NCBI GenBank assembly: GCA_043721435.1
Contig: JAYSQR010000033.1
Span: 1 to 28,821 of the forward strand
Direction of reading: 5' to 3'
DNA length: 28,821 nt
Origin: VFJL01 sp043721435
GTDB taxonomy: Bacteria; Pseudomonadota; Gammaproteobacteria; Burkholderiales; Nitrosomonadaceae
How positions within the stretch are numbered: position 1 is the stretch's first letter; each line of letters starts with the position of its first letter. The position numbers and the translations under genes were made by a program. Positions 14,846-24,216 of the stretch are shown here, one piece after another. Below the pieces are notes generated by a model. That model saw only the letters and a program-made list of their open reading frames with translations. It was not told the origin of the DNA and searched no databases.

Positions 14846-16549
14846 ATGTCTATGTCCATGAACAAGTCTTCCAAAATTTCTGTGCGGACAGGATTCTGCC
14901 TTCTCCTGCTGGCGCTGCTTGCTCCGGCATGGGGGGCCTCCAGTTCCGAGCGCACGGCGGCAATTGCCTCCGCCCACCCGCTTGCCACTGCAGCCGGCGA
15001 AAGAATCCTCAAGCAGGGTGGCAATGCGTTTGATGCGGCGGTGGCCGTCAGTGCGGTACTGGCAGTGGTTGAGCCATACTCTTCCGGCCTGGGCGGCGGC
15101 GGTTTGTGGCTGCTGCATCGCGCCAGGGACGGACGGGAGGTACTGATAGACGGGCGTGAAACCGCTCCCGGCAAGGCTTCTGCCAGCATGTATCTGGACG
15201 CGAAGGGTGAGCCAATCGCTGCAGCTTTGCTCAACGGCCCTTTGGCTGCGGCGATTCCGGGAATGCCCGCTGCGCTGACCCATCTTGCGCAGAATTACGG
15301 CCAACTGCCGTTGGCGCACAGTCTGGCACCGGCAATCGCGTTGGCGCGGGACGGTTTCAGGCTGGACCGGCGTTTTGCCGGGATGGTGACAAATTATCAG
15401 GGTAAATTACGTGCCGATCCACAAGCCGCAGGTATTTTTCTGCGAGATGGCCTGATCCCCGTTGCGGGTTCCGTCCTGCGCCAGCCACAACTGGCCGCGA
15501 CGCTGACAGCAATTGCACGGCATGGCGCAGACGGGTTTTACCGCGGCTGGGTGGCGGACGAGATGGTGCAGTCAGTCAAACGGGCAGGCGGCATCTGGGA
15601 GCACGCAGACTTGGCGCATTACCGGATAATTGAGCGCGAGCCAGCCAGATTCATCTATCGCGACTCGATGATTACAACCGCGCCTCTGCCTTCGTCCGGC
15701 GCGCTAACTCTGGCGCAAGGACTTAATATTCTTGAGAATTTTCCGCTGGCGCGGTTGCACGAGGTCGACCGGAGCCATCTGATCGCGGAGGCGCTGCGCC
15801 GGGCATATCAGGATCGGGCTGTATACCTGGGCGACAGTGATTTTGTCGCTGTGCCGACAGAAAAACTCATGAGCAAAGACTATGCGCGTGAACGGGCAGC
15901 CACGATCGATTTGCAGCGGGCGACGCCGGATGTCCGGCTTGACGCTGGCTTGAGCGCGCGCCCAGGCGGAACCGAAACTACCCATTTCTCGATCATGGAC
16001 CGGGCAGGCAACCGGGTTGCGGCAACCCTGAGCATCAATACGAATTTCGGCTCAGGTTTTGTCGCCGGCAATACCGGAGTGTTGCTAAATAATGAAATGG
16101 ACGATTTCTCCATTGCGCCCGCTGTGCCCAATGTCTACGGCCTGCACGGGAATCAGGCCAATGCTATCATGCCAGGCAAACGCCCATTGTCGAGTATGTC
16201 GCCGACTTTTGTGGAAAACGCCAAAGGCATATTGATTGTTGGCACGCCTGGCGGTTCGCGCATCATCAGTATGGTTCTGCTGGCAATCGTCAATTACGTC
16301 GATGACCGGCAAACCGATCCGGAAAAAATCGCTGGGAATCCGCGGTTTCATCACCAGCATCTGCCGGACCGGATCGAGGTCGAGCCGGATTCATTTCACG
16401 AGGAGTGGATTTCCGGACTCAAGCTGAAAGGGCATCACGTAACCGTTGCCGCACAGAAATGGGGCAATATGCAGTTGATATTCTTCGACAAGGAAACCCA
16501 TCGCTCGGTTACCGCCAGCGATCCGCGCGGTGCGGCTGCGATGCGCTAG
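14846..16549 (+). CDS. ggt: Gamma-glutamyltranspeptidase
   Basis: The protein has 567 residues. An N-terminal signal peptide (about 1-30, hydrophobic FCLLLLALLAPAWG) sends it to the periplasm. It hydrolyses gamma-glutamyl bonds, chiefly of glutathione. Like others it should be made as a proenzyme and cut before the nucleophile Thr378, in ETTHFS at 377-382. The small subunit then carries NTNFGSGFV, NNEMDDF (415-421) and the Gly-rich GTPGGSRI (467-473). The large subunit has the substrate Arg region IDGRETAP (101-108). Of several possible ATGs (14846, 14852, 14858) none has a strong ribosome binding site. It diverges from ybiT and converges with hrpA, nine bases apart. Confidence 0.93.
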   Translation: MSMSMNKSSKISVRTGFCLLLLALLAPAWGASSSERTAAIASAHPLATAAGERILKQGGNAFDAAVAVSAVLAVVEPYSSGLGGGGLWLLHRARDGREVLIDGRETAPGKASASMYLDAKGEPIAAALLNGPLAAAIPGMPAALTHLAQNYGQLPLAHSLAPAIALARDGFRLDRRFAGMVTNYQGKLRADPQAAGIFLRDGLIPVAGSVLRQPQLAATLTAIARHGADGFYRGWVADEMVQSVKRAGGIWEHADLAHYRIIEREPARFIYRDSMITTAPLPSSGALTLAQGLNILENFPLARLHEVDRSHLIAEALRRAYQDRAVYLGDSDFVAVPTEKLMSKDYARERAATIDLQRATPDVRLDAGLSARPGGTETTHFSIMDRAGNRVAATLSINTNFGSGFVAGNTGVLLNNEMDDFSIAPAVPNVYGLHGNQANAIMPGKRPLSSMSPTFVENAKGILIVGTPGGSRIISMVLLAIVNYVDDRQTDPEKIAGNPRFHHQHLPDRIEVEPDSFHEEWISGLKLKGHHVTVAAQKWGNMQLIFFDKETHRSVTASDPRGAAAMR

Positions 16550-16558
16550 TTGGTCACC

Positions 16559-19500
16559 CTACCCTAGCACCTTCTCCCATGACTTCTGCAAGCGTTTGAC
16601 CGATATCGGGTACGGCGTTTTCAATTCCTGGGCGAACAGGGAGATGCGCAGTTCTTCTATCTGCCAGCGGAATTCGGCAAGATTGGGGTCGTTGATTCCG
16701 GCCTTGCGATGCTTTTCCAGGCGCTGCTCGTACTGGTTCCATAAAGCGGCGACCGCAGGGCCGTGGCGTCCATCCCGCTCCGGGTTGCCGGGATATTTGT
16801 TCAGCCGCATGGTCATGCCCTGCAGATAACGCGGCAGATGTTGCAGCCGTTCCCATGGGGTGGCGCTGAAAAAACCTGGATAAATGAGATTGGCAAGCTG
16901 CTGGTTCAGTTCGCGGCTTAACCTGCCGGTGGCGGCACTGGCCGAGGATAAATGTGCGATCAGCGGCTGGCATTCATTCGCGATCTTCTGCGTCATGCGG
17001 GCAACGGCTTCGGTCACTGCAGGCAACCGTGTTCGCGCCCGTTGTTTCTGCAGCATGAATTCCTGCTCGTTGCGCGGCAGCGCATCATCACCGATAAAAG
17101 CGCGGTCGGTAATGGCGTTCAGCATGTCTTCCTTGAGCGCATCAGGGTTGATGAGGGTGCGTAGTTGCAAGGCAGCCTGACTCAAACCCGGCAGATTCTT
17201 TTCCAATTGCTTCATTTGCTCCCTGAGCTCGAAACGCAGCAAGCGCCGCACTCCGACGCGCATGTTGGCGCCTGCTGCGTCACGCGTATCGAACAGGCGG
17301 ATGGCCACACTTTCCTTCTCATCCACCAGCGCCGGGTAACCGGTAAGTTTTTTGCCGGCACGGACAAAAGATATCGCTTCGGGTAAATCACCGAAATCCC
17401 AGCGCATTACCTGGTCGCGCTCGATGCTGCTGTCCGCGTCGGCACTCGACTGGGCAAACGTCAGTTGCGCCGCCTGCCCCAGTTGCGCCTTGAGTTGCAA
17501 AAGATCGCGGCTCATCGCCAATTCGCGCCCGGCATCGTCCACCACCTGGTAGTTCATCAGCAGGTGCGGCGGCGGCGATTCTTTTTCCCAGGCAGCGGCT
17601 GTCATTGGGGTACCGGTCTGGCTTTGAACGAATTCGGCCAGGGCGTCCACCAGTGCCTTGTTTTTGCCGGTTGCCTGATTTTCCAGAAAGCGGGTCACAA
17701 ACTCAGGCACCGGTATCACCTGGCGGCGGATCTGCTTGGGCAGCGCTTTCAAATACCAGGTCACTTTTTCACGGATCAGTCCCGGAACCAGATTATCGAA
17801 TTGTGCTGCATCCAGCGTATTCAGCAGCGGCAACGGCACGGTCAGGGTCACGCCGTCGAGCACATGCCCCGGTTCGAAACGATAGGTCAACGCAAATTCG
17901 TGGTCAGACACGGTCATGCTTTCGGGGAACTGCTGCTCGGTTACAGCGCCTGCGCCGTGGCGCATCAGGGTTTCCCGGTTGAGATATAGTAGGCGCGGAT
18001 TGCCTTGCTCTTCCTGCCGGCGCCATTTCTCAAATGCCGCACCATTGCAAATTTCAGCGGGAATCAAGGCGTCATAGAAGGCGAAGATTTCCCGCTCGTC
18101 CACCAGCACATCCTGGCGGCGTGCCTTATGTTCCAGTTGTTCCACTGCGGCAATGAGGTTGCGGTTATGTTCGAAGAACGCTGCCTGGGTTTCATACTCG
18201 CCTGCCACCAGTGCCGCGCGGATGAAAATCTCGCGCGCCTCTTGCGGATTGAGGGCGCCGTAATGCACCCGCCGTTTCGGTACCACGGTAAGGCCGTAGA
18301 GTGTCACCCGCTCGAATGCCGTGACCTGCGCGGGTTGTTTTTCCCAGTGCGGGTCGAAATAATGCTTCTTGCACAAATCGCCGGCTATTTTTTCCAGCCA
18401 TTGCGGCTCGATTTTTGCCGCACACCGTCCGTAGAGCTTGGTAGTCTCGGTCAATTCTGCCGCCATGACCCACTTCGGTTTGGCCTTCTTCAACACCGAT
18501 CCGGGGAAAATCGAGAACTTGATGCCGCGCGCGCCCAAATACTGATCCCCCTCCTCGCTCTTGAAACCGATATTACCCAGCAGCCCGGCCAGCAGCGCGC
18601 GATGGATTTCATCGTAACCGGCGGGAATCTGATTGGGGCGCAAGCCCAATTCCGCCACCAGTCCGTGCAACTGGCTATGGACTTCGCGCCAATCACGCAT
18701 GCGCCGATGCGAAAGGAAATTTTCCTGGCAATGCTCCATCAGCTTGCGGTTAGATTTTTTATGCTGCAACAATTCCTCGAAAAAATCCCACAACTTCAGG
18801 TAACCGAGGAAATCGGAACGTTCATCCTGAAAGCGCTGGTGCGCCCGGTCCGCCGCATCCTGCCGCTCGAATGGGCGGTCGCGCGGGTCTTGCAGGCTCA
18901 GAGCGGAAGCGATAATAAGCACTTCACTGAGGCAGTTTTCTTCTTTCGCCGCGAGTATCATGCGCGCAATTTTTGGATCGATCGGAAACTTTGCCAACTG
19001 CCAGCCAATCTGCGTCAGTTCGTTGCTCTCGTTGACTGCGCCCAGTTCCGTCAGCAGTTGATAGCCGTCCGCAATCATGCGCGGCGCAGGTGGCTCGATA
19101 AAGGGGAAGTTTTCCACTTCGCCGATTCTGAGCGATTTCATCCGCAGAATCACCGACGCCAGCGATGAGCGCAAAATTTCCGGAACGGTGAATTCCGGGC
19201 GGGCAAGATAATCCTCTTCCGCATACAGCCGGATGCACACACCGCTCATCACCCGGCCGCAGCGCCCTGCCCGCTGATTAGCCGAGGCGCGGGAAATTTT
19301 CTCCACCTGCAACTGCTCCACCTTGTTGCGGTAGCTGTAACGGTTGATGCGTGCCATCCCGGTATCCACCACATAACGGATGCCGGGAACGGTGAGCGAA
19401 GTCTCCGCCACATTGGTGGCCAGCACGATACGCCGTGCGCCGCCTGGCTTGAACACACGTTCCTGCTCGGCGAACGACAGCCGCGCAAACAATGGCAGGA

Positions 19501-20299
19501 TTTCCGCGCCGGCCGGATGATGCTTGCGCAATGCCTCGGCAGTCTCGCGGATTTCACGTTCGCCGGGGAGAAATACCAGCACGTCACCAGAGCCGGAACG
19601 GACCGCTTCGTCCACGGCATCGAGTATCCCCTGCTCGACATCGGCATCCCCTTCGCCCTCGACAACGATGGGCCGATAACGCATTTCCACCGGATACATC
19701 CTGCCCGACACCTCGATCACCGGCGCATTGTCGAAATGCCTGGAAAAACGCTCGGCATCAATGGTAGCGGAAGTGATGACAAGCTTGAGGTCGGGTCGCC
19801 GGGGAAGCAATTGCCGGAGATAACCTAGCAGAAAATCAATGTTGAGGCTACGCTCGTGCGCCTCGTCGATGATGATCGTATCGTAGGCTGAGAGCGTGTG
19901 ATCGCCTTGGGTTTCCGCCAGCAGGATGCCGTCGGTCATGAGTTTGATGTAAGTATCTGCGCCCACCTTGTCGGAGAAGCGCACCTTGTAACCCACTGCG
20001 TGACCCAGCGGGCTATTGAGTTCTGAAGCAATGCGCGTCGCCACCGTACGTGCCGCAATGCGCCGTGGCTGGGTGTGACCGATCATTCCGGCCACTCCGC
20101 GCTTGAGTTCAAGACAAATCTTCGGCAACTGGGTGGTTTTGCCGGAGCCGGTTTCGCCGCACACGATTACCACCTGACTTGCTTCAATCGCACGTGCGAT
20201 CTCCCCTCGCTGCGCAACCACTGGCAGATCTTCAGCATAAGCTGGTTCAGGCAGATTGGCGAGACGCCGCGCCAGATCGGCGGCTGAGTACTTTTTCAT
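16559..20299 (-). CDS. hrpA: ATP-dependent RNA helicase HrpA (DEAH box)
   Basis: The protein has 1246 residues, close to the usual 1300. Walker A GETGSGKTT is at 48-56, the DEAH box at 145-148 (IIIDEAHERS), SAT at 177-179, and the QRAGRCGR motif VI lies in the second RecA-like domain. After the helicase core come the winged-helix and OB-like region and the long C-terminal domain typical of bacterial HrpA (DUF3418), ending near FAQELKTPYPISVKRLQKSW. E. coli HrpA processes fimbrial mRNA and rescues collided ribosomes. The ATG at 20299 has no strong Shine-Dalgarno. The gene appears to be monocistronic, diverging from accA. Confidence 0.96.
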   Translation of the reverse strand: MKKYSAADLARRLANLPEPAYAEDLPVVAQRGEIARAIEASQVVIVCGETGSGKTTQLPKICLELKRGVAGMIGHTQPRRIAARTVATRIASELNSPLGHAVGYKVRFSDKVGADTYIKLMTDGILLAETQGDHTLSAYDTIIIDEAHERSLNIDFLLGYLRQLLPRRPDLKLVITSATIDAERFSRHFDNAPVIEVSGRMYPVEMRYRPIVVEGEGDADVEQGILDAVDEAVRSGSGDVLVFLPGEREIRETAEALRKHHPAGAEILPLFARLSFAEQERVFKPGGARRIVLATNVAETSLTVPGIRYVVDTGMARINRYSYRNKVEQLQVEKISRASANQRAGRCGRVMSGVCIRLYAEEDYLARPEFTVPEILRSSLASVILRMKSLRIGEVENFPFIEPPAPRMIADGYQLLTELGAVNESNELTQIGWQLAKFPIDPKIARMILAAKEENCLSEVLIIASALSLQDPRDRPFERQDAADRAHQRFQDERSDFLGYLKLWDFFEELLQHKKSNRKLMEHCQENFLSHRRMRDWREVHSQLHGLVAELGLRPNQIPAGYDEIHRALLAGLLGNIGFKSEEGDQYLGARGIKFSIFPGSVLKKAKPKWVMAAELTETTKLYGRCAAKIEPQWLEKIAGDLCKKHYFDPHWEKQPAQVTAFERVTLYGLTVVPKRRVHYGALNPQEAREIFIRAALVAGEYETQAAFFEHNRNLIAAVEQLEHKARRQDVLVDEREIFAFYDALIPAEICNGAAFEKWRRQEEQGNPRLLYLNRETLMRHGAGAVTEQQFPESMTVSDHEFALTYRFEPGHVLDGVTLTVPLPLLNTLDAAQFDNLVPGLIREKVTWYLKALPKQIRRQVIPVPEFVTRFLENQATGKNKALVDALAEFVQSQTGTPMTAAAWEKESPPPHLLMNYQVVDDAGRELAMSRDLLQLKAQLGQAAQLTFAQSSADADSSIERDQVMRWDFGDLPEAISFVRAGKKLTGYPALVDEKESVAIRLFDTRDAAGANMRVGVRRLLRFELREQMKQLEKNLPGLSQAALQLRTLINPDALKEDMLNAITDRAFIGDDALPRNEQEFMLQKQRARTRLPAVTEAVARMTQKIANECQPLIAHLSSASAATGRLSRELNQQLANLIYPGFFSATPWERLQHLPRYLQGMTMRLNKYPGNPERDGRHGPAVAALWNQYEQRLEKHRKAGINDPNLAEFRWQIEELRISLFAQELKTPYPISVKRLQKSWEKVLG

Positions 20300-20463
20300 T
20301 GGGCTATCTAGTTGAGCAAGGCGCCCATTTTACCGTGGCAGAACTTCTGGCAGCTTGACTATCTGGGCATGAAGAACCACAAATAAGATGCAGGTACTGT
20401 TCATGGATGCTAGTAGGCGCAAATCCTGTATCATTACGGCTTCCAAATCACGCCCTGTGCTCC

Positions 20464-21432
20464 ATGAAAATTACCTTCCTGGATTTCGAGCAGCCCATAG
20501 CCGAGCTTGAAGCAAAAATCGAGGAGCTGCGCTTTGCCCAGGACGATTCCGCACTGGATATCTCAGCCGAGATTGCACGTCTGCAAAAGAAAAGCCTGTC
20601 GCTCACCAACGGCATATACGCCAAGCTCACACCCTGGCAGATTTCACAGGTAGCACGGCACTCACAGCGGCCATACACACTCGATTACATCCAGCACTTG
20701 TTTACCGATTTCGAGGAGCTGCACGGCGACCGGAATTTCGCCGATGATCATGCCATCGTCGGTGGATTGGCGCGTTTCGACGGGCAGACGGTGATGGTTA
20801 TCGGCCACCAGAAGGGGCGCGACACTAAGGAAAAGATCCATCGCAATTTTGGCATGCCCAAGCCGGAAGGCTATCGCAAGGCGTTGCGTTTGATGCGTCT
20901 GGCGGAAAAATTCGCAGTGCCCTTGCTTACTTTCATTGACACCCCGGGCGCGTATCCCGGCATCGACGCCGAAGAGCGCGGCCAATCCGAAGCCATTGGG
21001 CGCAACCTCTATGTGCTGGCGGAACTGAAAATACCGGTGATCTGCACCATTATCGGTGAAGGCGGCTCTGGCGGTGCGCTGGCGGTAGCAGTGGGTGATA
21101 TGGTGCAGATGCTGCAATACGCAACTTACTCTGTCATTTCTCCTGAAGGCTGCGCCTCAATCCTGTGGAAAAGCGCGGACATGGCACCGGAAGCTGCAGA
21201 GATCATGGGAATTACCGCGCATCGCCTCAAAACCATGGGGCTGATCGACAAGATCATCAGCGAGCCGGCCGGTGGCGCCCACCGTGATTACCCGCTGATC
21301 ATGCAGTTCGTGAAAAAGGCATTGCAGGAATCGCTCAAGCAGTTGCAGGGTTATTCCACGGAAATACTGTTGCAAAAACGCTTCGAGCGGCTGATGGGAT
21401 ATGGCAAGTTCAAGGAAGTCAAAATCAAGTAG
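20464..21432 (+). CDS. accA: Acetyl-CoA carboxylase carboxyltransferase subunit alpha
   Basis: The protein has 322 residues from the ATG at 20464 (MKITFLDFEQPIAELEAKIEELR), the start that matches the family. An in-frame upstream start at 20407 would add 19 residues of no resemblance. With AccD it transfers the carboxyl group from biotin to acetyl-CoA, the first step of fatty-acid synthesis. The crotonase-fold signatures are complete: RNFGMPKPEGYRKALRLM, FIDTPGAYPGIDAEERGQSEAI, and GEGGSGGALA followed by YSVISPEGCASILWK. The stop lies inside tilS, which starts 32 bases earlier. The upstream spacer of 164 bases has no clear ribosome binding site. Confidence 0.97.
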   Translation: MKITFLDFEQPIAELEAKIEELRFAQDDSALDISAEIARLQKKSLSLTNGIYAKLTPWQISQVARHSQRPYTLDYIQHLFTDFEELHGDRNFADDHAIVGGLARFDGQTVMVIGHQKGRDTKEKIHRNFGMPKPEGYRKALRLMRLAEKFAVPLLTFIDTPGAYPGIDAEERGQSEAIGRNLYVLAELKIPVICTIIGEGGSGGALAVAVGDMVQMLQYATYSVISPEGCASILWKSADMAPEAAEIMGITAHRLKTMGLIDKIISEPAGGAHRDYPLIMQFVKKALQESLKQLQGYSTEILLQKRFERLMGYGKFKEVKIK

Positions 21433-22774
21433 CCTCTCCAGTCGCACCGAGAAGGTATTGCGCGGGCAAATCGAGCGGGGAAACCACCTGATTGTGGCGT
21501 TGAGCGGCGGGGTGGATTCGGTCGTGCTGCTGGATTTGCTTGCCGCACTGTCAGTCAAAATGCAGTTCACACTCTCCGCTATTCACGTCAATCACGGCAT
21601 CAGCACCAATGCGGATAAATGGGTCAAATTCTGCCGCGATCTGTGCCGCACTTCTGGCATCCCGCTAAAAATTGCCAGGTTGAAAATCAGCAGAGAATCC
21701 GGCGTAAGCCTGGAAGCAGCTGCCCGCGATGCGCGTTACCAGGTATTTGGCAAACTCAAGGCCGATTATGTGGTGCTGGCGCAGCATCTGGATGACCAGG
21801 CTGAAACCCTGCTGCTGCAATTATTGCGCGGTGCCGGAGCAAAAGGATTGGGGGCGATGCCGGTAGTCCGGAAGCAATCGTCAGGGAGCAGGAAGCAGGC
21901 GTCAGATCCTGCGCCACGGATACTACGGCCATTGCTCGAAATGCCGCGCAGCGAGATCGAGACTTACGCGCGCAACAACCAATTGCACTGGATTACCGAT
22001 GAAAGTAACGCTGATGTTTCTTTCGACCGGAATTTTTTGCGCCATGAAATCTTCCCTTTGCTGGAAAAACGTTTCCCTTCCTACCGTACGACATTTCTGC
22101 GCACCAGCCGCCACCTGGCAGAGGCATCTGGCCTACTGGATGAGCTGGCTGAAGCAGACAGCAACAACTGCAGTGATTCGGGAAAACTCCAGGTTGAAGA
22201 TTTACGGAAGTTAGACTACCCGCGCGCGAAAAACCTGTTGCGCCATACCCTGGCACAGCAAGGTGCCACGTTGCCGAGCACGGTGAAACTGGAGGAAATC
22301 CTGCGGCAATTGCTGTCATCCCGTCCCGATGCAAAATTGCATATCGCTTTTGGCAATACTGAAATCCGTTGCTTCAAGGGGGTGTTGCATGTCCGTCCGC
22401 TGGCCACGCCCGCTGCAACGGAATGGCAATTAGTATGGAATGGAGAAAAACAGTTGGTAATCGCCGATCCGGGCGGCACGATCAGTTTCTCGCAGCGGAA
22501 AAGCGCAGGGATCAAACTGCTCAAACTGATGGAAAACCCAGTCACCATCCGCCTGCGCCAAGGGGGGGAACGTTTGCACCCCGATTGCAAGCGTCCGCGC
22601 CGCAGCCTCAAGAACCTGTTGCAGGAAGCGGCATTGCCGCCGTGGGAGCGGGAGGCACTGCCACTGTTGTTTAGCGGCAAGCATCTGGTGTGGGTGCCGG
22701 GAATCGGCATCGACTGTGAATTTCAGGCGGCTGCTGGAGAACCGGGTTTGGTGGTAAAGTGGCAACGTAACTAG
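21401..22774 (+). CDS. tilS: tRNA(Ile)-lysidine synthase
   Basis: The protein has 457 residues. It modifies C34 of tRNA-Ile (CAU) to lysidine so that it reads AUA. The ATP-pyrophosphatase loop SGGVDS is at 35-40, with HVNHG at 62-66 and QHLDDQAETLL (128-138) completing the active site. The segment DESN.D..F.RN.LRHEIFPLL is the family's second signature. The TilS C-terminal domain follows (LRQGGERLHP, then RRSLKNLLQEA). It overlaps the end of accA by 32 bases, implying coupling. Residues 157-170 contain a seven-residue tandem duplication (RKQSSGS/RKQASDP), from a 21-bp repeat at 21870-21905, in the surface loop before PRILRPLLE. Confidence 0.95.
   Translation: MASSRKSKSSSLSSRTEKVLRGQIERGNHLIVALSGGVDSVVLLDLLAALSVKMQFTLSAIHVNHGISTNADKWVKFCRDLCRTSGIPLKIARLKISRESGVSLEAAARDARYQVFGKLKADYVVLAQHLDDQAETLLLQLLRGAGAKGLGAMPVVRKQSSGSRKQASDPAPRILRPLLEMPRSEIETYARNNQLHWITDESNADVSFDRNFLRHEIFPLLEKRFPSYRTTFLRTSRHLAEASGLLDELAEADSNNCSDSGKLQVEDLRKLDYPRAKNLLRHTLAQQGATLPSTVKLEEILRQLLSSRPDAKLHIAFGNTEIRCFKGVLHVRPLATPAATEWQLVWNGEKQLVIADPGGTISFSQRKSAGIKLLKLMENPVTIRLRQGGERLHPDCKRPRRSLKNLLQEAALPPWEREALPLLFSGKHLVWVPGIGIDCEFQAAAGEPGLVVKWQRN
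21870..21905 (+). repeat. 21-bp-period in-frame tandem repeat inside tilS
   Basis: GGAAGCAATCGTCAG at 21870-21884 recurs as GGAAGCAGGCGTCAG at 21891-21905, with 13 of 15 bases identical. The 21-base period keeps the frame, giving two seven-residue units. It lies in a loop that varies in length among TilS proteins. Confidence 0.6.
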
Positions 22775-22815
22775 CACCTGCCCTCCTACACCTGATAAAT
22801 ATCCGAATCCATTCC

Positions 22816-24165
22816 ATGGCCAAATCAAAATCCACTTACTCCTGTACCGAGTGCGGCGGACAGACTCTGAAATGGCAGGGCCAATGCCCGCATTGCCAGG
22901 CATGGAACACGCTGCTCGAAACCATTGCCGAAAAAACCATATCGCGCTTCACCCCCGTGTCTGAAATCAGCCGGGTGCAAAGTTTGAGCATGGTGGAAGC
23001 AGGGGAAGAGCAGCGTTATTCCACTGGTGTGGCCGAGTTCGACCGGGTGCTGGGCGGTGGCCTGGTGCATGGCGGAGTGGTATTGTTGGGGGGCGACCCC
23101 GGTATCGGCAAATCCACTTTGCTGCTGCAAACCCTCTGCCACATGTCGGCCGCACACAATGTGCTGTATGTCAGCGGCGAAGAATCGGCGCGGCAAGTGG
23201 CACTGCGCGCCAAGCGCCTAGCGCTCGATGCAAGCGCAGTGCATATGCTGGCGGAAATCCAGTTGGAGAGAATCCAGTCGGTACTCGGTGAGCGCAAGCC
23301 TGACATCGCGGTAATCGATTCGATCCAGACGGTTTATTCCGAGGCGCTGCAATCCGCGCCCGGCTCGGTTGCCCAGGTGCGCGAGTGCGCCGCCCAATTG
23401 ACGCGGCTGGCCAAAGCCAGCGGCACCTGCATTATTCTGGTGGGGCATGTGACCAAGGAAGGGGCGCTGGCCGGGCCGCGCGTGCTGGAGCACATGGTGG
23501 ATACGGTGCTGTATTTCGAAGGCGACACTCATTCCAGTTTCCGCCTGATCCGTGCTTTCAAGAACCGTTTCGGCGCGGTGAACGAGCTGGGCGTATTCGC
23601 CATGAGCGAGAAAGGCCTGCGCGAGGTGAGCAATCCTTCAGCGTTGTTTCTGTCTCACCATGGCGCACAGGTGCCGGGTTCCTGCGTGATGGTGACCCAG
23701 GAAGGAACACGCCCGCTGCTGGTGGAAATCCAGGCGCTGGTGGACGAAGCGCACGCCCCCAATCCCCGGCGGTTGAGCGTGGGGCTGGAGCAGAACCGGC
23801 TGGCGATGCTGCTGGCGGTGCTGCACCGCCATGCGGGTATCCCCTGTTTTGATCAAGATGTGTTCGTCAACGCTGTTGGCGGGGTGAAAATCACCGAACC
23901 AGGAGCCGATCTGGCAGTGTTGCTTGCCATCGTTTCCTCCCTTAAAAACAAGCCGTTGGCAGAGAAAATGGTAGTGTTTGGTGAAGTCGGGCTGGCGGGT
24001 GAAGTGCGACCGGTTCAGCGCGGTCAGGAACGGCTGAAAGAAGCTGCCAAGCTGGGCTTCACCTCGGCGATCATTCCCAAGGCCAACAAGCCGAAGCAGT
24101 CGATTCCCGGCATCGAGATCATTGCGGTGGAACGACTGGAAGAAGCGGTTGCAAAAATGCGCTGA
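22816..24165 (+). CDS. radA: DNA repair protein RadA (Sms)
   Basis: The protein has 449 residues. A four-Cys zinc finger lies at Cys10, 13, 24 and 27. The RecA-like ATPase has Walker A GGDPGIGKST (92-101) and the RadA-specific KNRFG motif (249-253). From about 280 a Lon-like domain follows, with GG.KI.EPGADLAVLLAI and LAGEVRPV. RadA drives branch migration of recombination intermediates. It follows tilS by 41 bases. The ATG (MAKSKSTYSCTECG) matches the family start, although no Shine-Dalgarno is visible. Confidence 0.97.
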   Translation: MAKSKSTYSCTECGGQTLKWQGQCPHCQAWNTLLETIAEKTISRFTPVSEISRVQSLSMVEAGEEQRYSTGVAEFDRVLGGGLVHGGVVLLGGDPGIGKSTLLLQTLCHMSAAHNVLYVSGEESARQVALRAKRLALDASAVHMLAEIQLERIQSVLGERKPDIAVIDSIQTVYSEALQSAPGSVAQVRECAAQLTRLAKASGTCIILVGHVTKEGALAGPRVLEHMVDTVLYFEGDTHSSFRLIRAFKNRFGAVNELGVFAMSEKGLREVSNPSALFLSHHGAQVPGSCVMVTQEGTRPLLVEIQALVDEAHAPNPRRLSVGLEQNRLAMLLAVLHRHAGIPCFDQDVFVNAVGGVKITEPGADLAVLLAIVSSLKNKPLAEKMVVFGEVGLAGEVRPVQRGQERLKEAAKLGFTSAIIPKANKPKQSIPGIEIIAVERLEEAVAKMR

Positions 24166-24216
24166 AGCGCTGACCGCGATTGGACCGACCGCTTATCGAC
24201 TCGCGGGGAAACAGGC

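Noticed and set aside
18005..19168. Plus-strand open frame of 387 codons opposite hrpA
   Set aside because: hrpA is intact and conserved across this stretch; the antisense translation shows no domain.
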